From assembly GCA_012960475.1 (NCBI GenBank), contig DUBE01000063.1, positions 1 to 64,000 on the forward strand: a stretch of 64,000 nucleotides of DNA, in the 5' to 3' direction. Both the position numbers and the translations under genes were made by a program. Below, piece by piece: positions 8,238 through 16,481 of this stretch (within the stretch, counting starts at the first letter, position 1; the number at the start of each line of letters is the position of its first letter). The notes beneath the pieces were generated by a model. The model ran no database searches, had not been told where the DNA came from, and saw only the letters and a program-made list of their open reading frames with translations. Source of the stretch: Planctomycetota bacterium (lineage in GTDB: Bacteria > Planctomycetota > UBA1135 > GCA-002686595).

Positions 8238-9130
8238 TGGGGGCTGCTCCCAAGAAGCCCGTTCTGCCCGCGCCCCGGGTGAAGTTGCCGCGCGACTATG
8301 TGCGTCGCCTGGAGCGCCTTGTGTTGCAGTTGGCGGCCCAGGGTGAACGCCGGGAGGGCCTCGGGCAGGCGCATCTTCTGGGGGCCGGGGAAGAGTTCAT
8401 CGGACATCGACCCTATCGGGAAGGGGAGGACCTGCGGCGTTTGGACTGGGGCCTTCTGGCGCGCAGCGACCAGGCCTTTGTGCGTCGCACCCGCCGAGAG
8501 GCGGCGCCGGTCTGGTCCCTGTTGCTCGACACTTCGGCTTCTATGGGGATCGGCTCGCCGGGCAAATTGAGCCAGGGTGCGCAACTTGCCGGAGCGATCA
8601 TGGCCGCCGGGTTGCGCAGGGGCGTGCAGGTGCAATTGAAGAGTGGCCTCGGGCCTGCTTTCTCTCTGCGGCGCGGACAGTCCCTGGGCCTCTTGCTGAG
8701 TCATCTGGAATCTCTTGAGGCGGGAGGATCGAGCAGCGCCAGCCCCGAAGAGATGTTGGCGAGTTGGAGACCTGCCCGGGAAGTGGGACTGCTGGTGGTG
8801 ATCGGGGATTTTGTGGGCCTTGGACTTTCTGATCTCAAGCCCCATCAGCGTCCGGGTCGTCGCATGGTCTTGTTGCAGGTGCTGGCACCGGAGGAACTCG
8901 ATCCCGCTGCGCAGCTGGCAGGGGCCGCAGTGCATTGGTTTGATCCCGAAGGATCAGAAGAGCGCCCCGGGCGGGCGCCCGGAGAGGCAGCCTCGGTCTA
9001 TGAGCGACGCCTGGAATCCTGGCTTGAGGGTTGGGAGCGGGCCACTCGCAGCCGTGGCATTGGCTGGTCCGTGGGGGCCAGCGATATGCCCTTCGAAAAG
9101 CGCGTGGCCCTGGCACTGGAGGCGCGCTAG
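8237..9130 (+). CDS. DUF58 domain-containing protein
   Basis: 297 aa; 'GAGEEFIGHRPYREGEDLRRLDWGLLARSDQAFVRRTRREAAPVWSLLLDTSASM'. Start overlaps the upstream stop (TGATG). Confidence 0.9.
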   Translation: MGAAPKKPVLPAPRVKLPRDYVRRLERLVLQLAAQGERREGLGQAHLLGAGEEFIGHRPYREGEDLRRLDWGLLARSDQAFVRRTRREAAPVWSLLLDTSASMGIGSPGKLSQGAQLAGAIMAAGLRRGVQVQLKSGLGPAFSLRRGQSLGLLLSHLESLEAGGSSSASPEEMLASWRPAREVGLLVVIGDFVGLGLSDLKPHQRPGRRMVLLQVLAPEELDPAAQLAGAAVHWFDPEGSEERPGRAPGEAASVYERRLESWLEGWERATRSRGIGWSVGASDMPFEKRVALALEAR

Positions 9131-10333
9131 GTGCTGGTCTGGGAGCGTCCCCTGGCCCTCTGGTTGTTGGGCTTGCTGTTGATCGTCCTGCTGCGATCGC
9201 TGCAGCGTGGCGTTCCCGCGGGACGCCTGTTGGGAACCCTGCGCTTCTGGCCTGCGCGGGAAGTTGTTGGAGATGAGCATGAAAGGCAGGTGCCTCCCGC
9301 ACGTTGGGCTCTGCTGGCGGCCATGGGGTCCGCAGTTCTGGGGCTGGCCGGGCCCGTCTGGCAGCAGGCCTCTCCCCGGCCGGTCTGGCGCGTGATCGTG
9401 GATCGCAGTCCTTCCATGGCCCTGGCAACGGAGTCCGGCGGTTCCCGTTGGGGCCGGGCTCTGGAGGCTTTCGATGCTGCGCTGGATGCGCAGGTGGCGC
9501 GGGTTTTTGTCGCCGGGGACACACCCGAGTTGCAGCACGAAGGCCAGCGTCCCCCAGAGGGTTGGGCTTCCTTGACGTCCCGCCCGGAGCCGGACTGGCC
9601 TCGGTTCGATCGCGCGCAAACGGTCTGGCTCACCGATCGCCTGCCCACCCAGCCACCGGTGCACGCATGCGTGGTTGCTGGTGGCGGAGACCTGGTGCCT
9701 GGAGTTGTGGCCCGGGACAGCGAATGGGAATTGGTTTTTGATGGGGAGGCCGAGATCCTGCGGGCTGCAACCGGCGGCCCCCTTGGGGTGGAAGTTCGCG
9801 CACCCGCATCTTCCCAACTCGCGGCTTTGGCGCGTCTGTGGGCCGAGAACCGCGGCCATCGCTTGACCAGCGAGAGTCCCGCCCTGTTGGTGGACTTTGT
9901 TGGTGCCCAGGCAGACGGTGCTGAGGAATCACAGCGTGTGGCTCGTGACGGTTGGAGTCTGCATGGCAGCGTGGCTCCCTCTGCGGTCGGCCAACCTTGG
10001 GTTCTGGCCCAGCCAAGCGGCTGGCCTGCGGTTTCCTGGCAACCCGGACGGGTGGATGTGTTCTTGCTGGAAGAGGGTCTGCCCCAGGGGGATCTGGCCG
10101 GGCTGGCTCAGGCCTTTGGAGATCTTCTCGACCGTGCCGTTGCTCCCGGCCCGCAAACGATCAGTTCCGCTGAGCGAGCGGGGGCTGGGGCGGGAGGAGT
10201 GCTAGGAACCTTCGATGACTTGCGAGGGGAAGAGAGCAACTCGAACCAGCGCCTGCTCAAGGCTCTCTTCGCTGGGCTGGCCGGTTGCCTGGGGCTGCTG
10301 GCCTTGGCCTTGAGCCGTAAGGGAAGGCTCTGA
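9131..10333 (+). CDS. BatA/VWA-like membrane protein
   Basis: 400 aa, GTG start directly after the upstream TAG; N-terminal BatA-like 'LWLLGLLLIVLLRSLQRG', VWA MIDAS-like 'VDRSPSMAL', C-terminal TM helix. Confidence 0.75.
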   Translation: MLVWERPLALWLLGLLLIVLLRSLQRGVPAGRLLGTLRFWPAREVVGDEHERQVPPARWALLAAMGSAVLGLAGPVWQQASPRPVWRVIVDRSPSMALATESGGSRWGRALEAFDAALDAQVARVFVAGDTPELQHEGQRPPEGWASLTSRPEPDWPRFDRAQTVWLTDRLPTQPPVHACVVAGGGDLVPGVVARDSEWELVFDGEAEILRAATGGPLGVEVRAPASSQLAALARLWAENRGHRLTSESPALLVDFVGAQADGAEESQRVARDGWSLHGSVAPSAVGQPWVLAQPSGWPAVSWQPGRVDVFLLEEGLPQGDLAGLAQAFGDLLDRAVAPGPQTISSAERAGAGAGGVLGTFDDLRGEESNSNQRLLKALFAGLAGCLGLLALALSRKGRL

Positions 10334-10457
10334 GGGTTTTGTAGAGCCAACCGCAGGGCCTGCCTTGCCTGCCTTGCCTGCCTCTCCTTTTTCAAGTGGA
10401 CAGCCGACGAGCATGTCCTAGGCTGGCAGTCTCGCGCACCCTGCAATCTTCCAGCAC

Positions 10458-11672
10458 ATGTTCAAAACAGCACCAGTAGTCCTGTCTTCTTTTCTCCTGG
10501 CCGCTTCGCTCGGCGCCAGCGCCCAGGACCATCCCCGTGAACAGGACCTGAGCGACTTGGAGGGCAAGCGGGCCCCGGCTCTTGCGGTTACTGGATGGCT
10601 CAACAGCAAGCCTCTCAACCTGGCGGATCTGAGGGGCAAGGTGGTGCTGATCGATTTTTGGGGAACCTGGTGAGGCCCTTGCCGAAGTGCCGTGCCGCAC
10701 CTCAAGGAGCTTCACTCTCAGTACAAGGATCAGGGACTGGTCTTGATCGGCGTTCATACCATGAAGGGCGGCAGCAAAGCCCAGGACTATGTCAAGGCCA
10801 AGGGCATCGACTATCCGATCTGCGTGGACTCCAGCGGCAGAACAGTGCGTGCTTTCCGGGCGGACTCGTTCCCGGATTACTACGTGATCGATCGCAATGG
10901 CGTACTGCGCTATGCGGACCTGGTGAATTCCCATGTGGACGATGTGGTCAAGAAGCTGTTGGCGGAACCGGTACCTGGGGGCACACCCCTCTCGCTTCTG
11001 CGGGCCATGGTTGCCAATCAGCCGGAGATCGCCTTTCAAGCGCGCATGGTGGAGGGGTCTGGGGGCATGGACCTGGACGCGGCTCTGCGCCAGACCTTCG
11101 GAGAAGATGAAGAGGGCCCCTGGTTGGAGGTGGAGTCGGTCATGGTTGATCGCAAGAAAGTACTGCCCGTCCGTCGCCATGTGGTGCGCATGCGCGCAGA
11201 CGAGGACCTGACTCTCATGCGCCATCGCATCTTTGTGGACGGCAAGCTGGCTACGGACCTGGTCCATGAAGAGGGCAAGCTCAAAGGCCGTTTGCAGGGG
11301 GAGACCGTGCTGCGCAATGTGCCCGCTGGGCTGACCCATGAGTCGGGGCTGCTCTATCATTCGCGTCTGTTCGCCTTGGGGGATCAACCCATCAAGAGCC
11401 TGACCGCGCTACTGAACAGTGGGCGAGTCTCGGGGAAGAGTGCCCATCTGGCGCGCTTGAAAGCAGACCCGGAGCGGCCCGGTGTAACCCGTATTTCCTG
11501 GGATTCAGGCCTTGGGGACGCAACGCGGATCCTGGACTTTGATGCCAAGGGGCGACTGCTGGGCATGACGAAGCTGGCAGTTTCCAAGCGCGTGGCGCCC
11601 CTGGAGATGGTGGCCCTGGAAGGGGAGGCAGCCAGTCAGGTGCTGAAGCGGCTCTTCTCGAACGAGCGCTAG
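10458..11672 (+). CDS. Candidate selenoprotein: secreted TlpA/thioredoxin-like protein with in-frame TGA at the first redox Cys (UGPC)
   Basis: ORFs 10458..10673 and 10692..11672 are in one frame (405 codons incl. stop). Signal peptide MFKTAPVVLSSFLLAASLGASAQ; 'LADLRGKVVLIDFWGTW-[TGA]-GPCRSAVPHLKELHSQYKDQGLVLIGVHT'. TGA at 10671-10673 is codon 72. Confidence 0.8.
10677..10707 (+). promoter_or_regulatory. Putative bacterial SECIS hairpin
   Basis: Lower stem CCTTG(10677-10681)/CAAGG(10703-10707); upper stem GTGC(10687-10690)/GCAC(10697-10700); 6-nt apical loop CGTGCC (10691-10696), G in the second loop position; loop starts 17 nt after TGA. Confidence 0.6.
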
Positions 11673-11687
11673 GGGGGGCAGTCCACG

Positions 11688-12749
11688 CTAGTCAAGGGGC
11701 CTGCCGTCCAGAGTCAGGCATTGGCCCTGGATTGCGAGGCCGATGCCGACCCCCTGCACCTGCGCCTGTTCTGGCGCATCCGGATCGTGCAGGGGATTGG
11801 TGTGGTTCAGGTGGATCAGACGTACCTTGGCTCGCTCGCTTGGGGCCACGGCTTCGAGTTCCTGGAGCGTTTCCACCACAAAGGGGTGGGGCACAGCGCT
11901 CATGGGACGGCCGGGGAGTTCCCCCTCCCCATAAAAGGTCGCATCCAAGAAGGCGAGGTCCACCTGGGCGAGTTCTTCAGCCAGATCGCGCTCCCAGCGG
12001 CTCCACTTGTCAATGTCCGGCAGATACAGCAGAGCGCCTTTCTCTCCTTGGATGCGAATGCCCACCGTGTCGGTGAATTCGCCACGGTGGGGGACCTGGA
12101 TCAGTTCCGCCGTCAGGCGCTCGTTGAGCTGAATGATTTTTCCAGGTTGGAGTTCTTCGATGAGGATGTGGTTGGCGTCCACGAGCAGGCTCCAGGGGGC
12201 TTCTTCGCGCAGGAACCTGGCCACGGACGGGGTGCAGATCACCCGTTGTGATTCCGCCCCGTAGCTCTCTCGACCCAAATGGAGCAGACCCAGAATGTGT
12301 CCCATGTGGGCGTGGGTCAGAAAGATCCCATCAAAGAGGGGTGGCCGTCCAGACCTTGGGGTGCGGGGCGCGGTGCGGTCCGCCAGTTGCACTTGACTCG
12401 GCAAGTCGGGTCCTGCGTCCAGGAGCCAACGCTGACCGCTGCTTGGATCCGCCAGCATCAGGCTGGTGACCATGCGTGCAGCGGTCCGATCTTGCCGCAC
12501 ACGTTGGCAGCAGGGCTTGGAGCATGCGATCTGGGGCAGGCCTCCGTCCTGGGCGGTGCCCAGCACCATCACGAAAGGCTCCCCGGTCTCGGTCCGGGGG
12601 GAACTGATCTGGTCCGTGCAACTGAACAGGGCTAGAGCCGACAAGGTCAGCGTCGTCCGGCTTGGAAGAGCCCGGGCCCAATTCCTCTTGGGTCCGGGGA
12701 TCGGGCCCTGGGCTTGAAAGGCAGATCGTTCTGAAGGGGGATCCGTCAT
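11688..12749 (-). CDS. PqqB-like metallo-beta-lactamase-fold hydrolase, predicted lipoprotein
   Basis: 353 aa from ATG 12749; '[27 protein letters not shown]...LLDAGPDL...[25 protein letters not shown]...YLPDIDKW...FLDATFY'; lipobox-like LALFSC. Confidence 0.8.
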   Translation of the reverse strand: MTDPPSERSAFQAQGPIPGPKRNWARALPSRTTLTLSALALFSCTDQISSPRTETGEPFVMVLGTAQDGGLPQIACSKPCCQRVRQDRTAARMVTSLMLADPSSGQRWLLDAGPDLPSQVQLADRTAPRTPRSGRPPLFDGIFLTHAHMGHILGLLHLGRESYGAESQRVICTPSVARFLREEAPWSLLVDANHILIEELQPGKIIQLNERLTAELIQVPHRGEFTDTVGIRIQGEKGALLYLPDIDKWSRWERDLAEELAQVDLAFLDATFYGEGELPGRPMSAVPHPFVVETLQELEAVAPSERAKVRLIHLNHTNPLHDPDAPEQAQVQGVGIGLAIQGQCLTLDGRPLD

Positions 12750-12774
12750 CAATTCACCGGGCGCCATCATAAGA

Positions 12775-13989
12775 GTGCATGATGGCAGCCTGCTCCTGGA
12801 GGTGCACACTTTGGATTCCTTTACACCGACCCCCGCTGACCGCTTCACCTTTGGCCTCTGGACCGTGGGCAACCCCGGTCGAGACCCCTTTGGCCCCTCT
12901 GTGCGGGCCACTCAGAGTCCCAACCGTATCGTGGCCAAGTTGGCCGAGTGCGGCGCCTATGGGGTCAATTTGCACGATGAGGACCTGATTCCCTTCGGCT
13001 CCAGCGCTCAGGAGCGGGACCGCATCGTGGGGGAGTTCAAGGCGGCGCTCGAGGACAATGGCCTCAAGGTGCCCATGGCCACCACCAACCTCTTCAGTCA
13101 GCCGATCTTCAAGGATGGCGCGTTCACATCAAATGATCCCCGCGTGCGCGCTTTTGCCCTGCAGAAGACCATGCGCGCGATTGATCTGGGCGTCGAGCTG
13201 GGTGCCGGGATCTATGTGTTCTGGGGCGGGCGTGAGGGCACCGAGAGCGATGCCTGCCGCAGTCCGATTGAGGCCACCAAGCGCTTTCGGGGAGCGATCG
13301 ATTTTCTATGCGGCTATGTGCGCGATCAGGGCTATGACCTGCGTTTTGCCCTTGAGGCCAAGCCCAATGAGCCGCGCGGAGACATCTACCTGGCAACCAC
13401 CGGTCACATGTTGCACTTCATCTCGACCTTGGATGAGCCCGAGCGCGTGGGGGTCAATCCAGAGGTTGCCCATGAGACTATGGCCGGGCTTTCCTTTGTG
13501 CACAGCATCGCCCAGGCGATGGAAGCGGAGAAGCTCTTCCACATTGACTTGAACGGTCAGCGTATCGGGCGCTTTGACCAGGACCTGCGCTTTGGGTCCG
13601 AGGACTTGAAGCAGGCCTTCTTGACGGTTCGTTTGCTGGAGGGGGGTGTTGGGAATGCTCCTTACGAAGGGCCTCTGCACTTTGATGCCCATGCCTATCG
13701 CACAGAAGACGACGATGGGGTCTGGGAGTTCGCCGTGGGATGCATGCGCACCTACAAGATTCTGAAGAGCCGCGCGGTGGCTTTTGATGCGGACCCCGAT
13801 GTGCAGGAGATCATTCAGGCGCGCCGGGATGCGGCCCTCGACCCCCTCTTGGATGGGGGCTACAGCTCGGAGGCCGCCGCAGCGATCTCGGCGGCGACTA
13901 TTGATGTAACGGCCGTGGCTCAGGAAGGCTTGGGCTACGAGCGTCTGGATCAATTGCTGGTGGAACACCTGATGGGTGTGCGGGGCTGA
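12775..13989 (+). CDS. xylA: Xylose isomerase (short, class I/actinobacterial-like)
   Basis: '[23 protein letters not shown]...[14 protein letters not shown]...[13 protein letters not shown]...[13 protein letters not shown]...[23 protein letters not shown]...[28 protein letters not shown]'. Start ambiguous (GTG 12775 or GTG 12802). Confidence 0.95.
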   Translation: MHDGSLLLEVHTLDSFTPTPADRFTFGLWTVGNPGRDPFGPSVRATQSPNRIVAKLAECGAYGVNLHDEDLIPFGSSAQERDRIVGEFKAALEDNGLKVPMATTNLFSQPIFKDGAFTSNDPRVRAFALQKTMRAIDLGVELGAGIYVFWGGREGTESDACRSPIEATKRFRGAIDFLCGYVRDQGYDLRFALEAKPNEPRGDIYLATTGHMLHFISTLDEPERVGVNPEVAHETMAGLSFVHSIAQAMEAEKLFHIDLNGQRIGRFDQDLRFGSEDLKQAFLTVRLLEGGVGNAPYEGPLHFDAHAYRTEDDDGVWEFAVGCMRTYKILKSRAVAFDADPDVQEIIQARRDAALDPLLDGGYSSEAAAAISAATIDVTAVAQEGLGYERLDQLLVEHLMGVRG

Positions 13990-13992
13990 GGC

Positions 13993-15471
13993 TTGGGAAC
14001 AGGCTTGGGTCTAGTGCTGGGGCTTGATGTGGGCACCCAGTCCACCAAGGGGCTCCTGATCGATGCCCATCAGGGTCTGGTTGTGGCGCGCTCGTCCAAG
14101 GCCTATGGCCTGATCGAAGGGCTCGCACCCGGAGCTGCCGAGCAGGATCCGGCCACCTGGGAGCAGGCGGCGGTGGATGTGCTGCAACCCTTGATTGTCA
14201 AGGCTGCCGAACTCAAGCGGCCGATCGAGGCGTTGGGTGTTTCGGGCCAGCAGCACGGTTGTGTGCTGTTGGACTCAGAAGGACAATCCGTGCGTCCCGC
14301 CAAACTCTGGTGCGACACACAGACTTCCAGCGAGGCCGCCGAGCTGTCTCAATCCCTGGGCCGACCGATTCCCACGGGCTATACCGCATCCAAGGTCCTG
14401 TGGGTCGCGCGCCATGAACCGGATGCCTGGGAGCGCACGAGCCAGGTGCTTCTGCCCCACGACTTTCTCAACCTGCGTCTGACGGGTGAGGCCAGCATGG
14501 AGGCGGGAGACGCCTCGGGTACTGGCTGGTTCGATCCCCGCGAGCGGGCCTTTGATGCGCAAGCCATGGATGCCATTGATCCGGCCCTGTCGGCCAAGTT
14601 GCCGGGTCTGACTGCTGCGGGTGAACCGGCGGGGGTGGTGAGCGAATCTGGAGCCAGGCGCTTTGGTCTGGCAGCGGGAACGCTGGTTGCAAGCGGCGGC
14701 GGCGACAACATGATGAGCGCTATCGGGGCCGGGGCCAGCGCGCCCGGAATCTCGGTCGTAAGCATGGGCACCTCGGGCACCGTATTCACCTACGCGGACC
14801 AACCGGTCATCGATCCCGAGGGCTTGATCGCGCCTTTCTGTGATTCCAGCGGGGGCTGGTTGCCTTTGCTTTGTGTCATGAACCTGACCGGGGTGAGCGA
14901 AGGCGTGGTACGCCTGAGTGGGCGAGATCACGATGATCTGACCGCCGCCGCCGCCAAGCTGGCTCCCGGTTGCGAAGGACTCTTGTGGTTGCCGTTCCTG
15001 GCGGGAGAGCGCGTGCCGGACCTGCCCGACGCAAGCGGGACTCTACTCGGCATGCGCGATCAGCACCTGCAGGGGGCCATGCTCTACCGCGCGGCATTGG
15101 AGGGTACGAGCTTGAACCTGGGCTGGGGCGTGGGGCGTCTGAATCGCCTCGGCGTGGAGACCTCCCGTGTGCATCTGGTGGGCGGGGCGGCAAGAAACCC
15201 CCTTTGGCGTCAGATCCTGGCGGCGGTGCTCGATGCCGAGGTGCAGGTCCTGGCGGAGCCCGAAGCCGCTGCACTGGGAGCGGGGCTGCAGGCCGCGTGG
15301 ACTCTTGGTCGCCAGGGAGCGGGAGGCGGGCCCAGCCTGCAGGAATTGAGCGCGCCCTTTCTTGGAGGTGATGCGGGCAGCGAGCAACCGGATCGGGAAC
15401 TTGTGCAGCACTATGCGGAGCAGGCTGTGGACTACGCGGCGGCCCTGGACAAGTACTACGGCGTTGAATGA
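13993..15471 (+). CDS. xylB: Xylulokinase (FGGY family)
   Basis: 492 aa, TTG start; 'LGLDVGTQSTKGLLID', 'GVSGQQHGCVLLD', 'PAKLWCDTQTSSEAAEL', 'GGGDNMMSAIGAG', 'LVGGAARNPLWRQILA'. Confidence 0.95.
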   Translation: MGTGLGLVLGLDVGTQSTKGLLIDAHQGLVVARSSKAYGLIEGLAPGAAEQDPATWEQAAVDVLQPLIVKAAELKRPIEALGVSGQQHGCVLLDSEGQSVRPAKLWCDTQTSSEAAELSQSLGRPIPTGYTASKVLWVARHEPDAWERTSQVLLPHDFLNLRLTGEASMEAGDASGTGWFDPRERAFDAQAMDAIDPALSAKLPGLTAAGEPAGVVSESGARRFGLAAGTLVASGGGDNMMSAIGAGASAPGISVVSMGTSGTVFTYADQPVIDPEGLIAPFCDSSGGWLPLLCVMNLTGVSEGVVRLSGRDHDDLTAAAAKLAPGCEGLLWLPFLAGERVPDLPDASGTLLGMRDQHLQGAMLYRAALEGTSLNLGWGVGRLNRLGVETSRVHLVGGAARNPLWRQILAAVLDAEVQVLAEPEAAALGAGLQAAWTLGRQGAGGGPSLQELSAPFLGGDAGSEQPDRELVQHYAEQAVDYAAALDKYYGVE

Positions 15472-15475
15472 GCGT

Positions 15476-16477
15476 CTAGCTGCGGCGTTGCTGCAAACGA
15501 CGGCGGCGACGATGAAGTCCGAGAGCCATCAGGCCCATCAAGACCGCGAACCAAAGGGTCACCAGGCGGGTGACCAGCGTAGCTGAGGTGGCTCCCGCCC
15601 TCGCCATGGTTTCGGCGGCCCCATGGGAGGTCAAGAGGCGTTCCAGTTGGCCCGTGTAGAGCCCCTCAGTCACCCCCAGTCCACCCGGAGCGAAGAGCGC
15701 CACAGCTCCTACTATCAGGGACAAACTGAATGCCGCCATGACCTGGGAAAAGGCCAGCTCCGGCAGACCAAGCGAAACTGCGATGTTCCAGGCCGCAAGG
15801 CACTCAAGGCCCCAGGCGCCCACGCCCAGGATCACAGCAAAGATCAAGAGGCGCGCTGACAGGAGCTGTCGCGAACTGGCCAGGGCGTTCTCTGCCTTGG
15901 GGGCTAGGCGCGCGATGGGGCCCATGTTCCGGAGCAGTCGAAGTCCAAGCCGGGTCAGGGGGGGGCAGCCGATCAGGCCCAGCAAGCCCAAGCAGCCCAG
16001 CAGGGTGATCCACAGAATCCAGGTGTGTTCCGCGTGTTGGGAGAGGTTTGCGAGGGCGATCAGTGCCAGCAAGCTCAGGAGATCTGTCAGACGCTCCGCC
16101 AGCACGATGGGGGCGGTGTGGGAAATCGGCGCTCCGGTTTCCTCCTTCAGCAAGACGCACTTGAAGGCCTCTCCCAGCTTGCCGGGTGAAACCGTCAGGG
16201 CCAGACCCGACAGAAAGATCAAGAAGCTCGGTCCGCGGGCGAGTTCGACGCCCACGCAATTGCGATAGAGCTCCCAACGGGCAAAGCGCAGGATGTAGCC
16301 CAAGAACACAAGTCCCAGGGCGGCGAAGAGGCGCTGGGGCTGGAGGCGTTGGAGAGATGCCTGTACCCCGTCCGTGTCCGCCCAGGCGACCATCCCCGCG
16401 TAGATCAAGAGCGCCACCACGCAGCTGACAATCAGGCCGCGCGTCAGTCGTGGATTGCTCTGTTGTTGTTCTTCCAT
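15476..16477 (-). CDS. Lysylphosphatidylglycerol-synthase-TM/UPF0104-type integral membrane protein
   Basis: 333 aa, multiple TM; 'GYILRFARWELYRNCVG...LTVSPGKLGEAFKCVLLKEETG...ERLTDLLSL...FAPGGLGVTEGLY'. Confidence 0.8.
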   Translation of the reverse strand: MEEQQQSNPRLTRGLIVSCVVALLIYAGMVAWADTDGVQASLQRLQPQRLFAALGLVFLGYILRFARWELYRNCVGVELARGPSFLIFLSGLALTVSPGKLGEAFKCVLLKEETGAPISHTAPIVLAERLTDLLSLLALIALANLSQHAEHTWILWITLLGCLGLLGLIGCPPLTRLGLRLLRNMGPIARLAPKAENALASSRQLLSARLLIFAVILGVGAWGLECLAAWNIAVSLGLPELAFSQVMAAFSLSLIVGAVALFAPGGLGVTEGLYTGQLERLLTSHGAAETMARAGATSATLVTRLVTLWFAVLMGLMALGLHRRRRRLQQRRS

Positions 16478-16481
16478 GGCC

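Noticed and set aside
10671-10673. Reading the TGA in the TlpA gene as ordinary pseudogenisation
   Set aside because: Not fully excluded, but disfavoured: exact redox-Cys position, otherwise intact frame, and adjacent SECIS-like hairpin. Other genes here use TGA as a normal stop, so genome-wide TGA reassignment is not supported.
12000-12749. Loss of the MBL catalytic Asp (THAHMGH instead of THxHxDH) as a novel degenerate enzyme
   Set aside because: I recall a PqqB-like subfamily that naturally carries THAHxGH, so this is probably family-typical rather than unusual.
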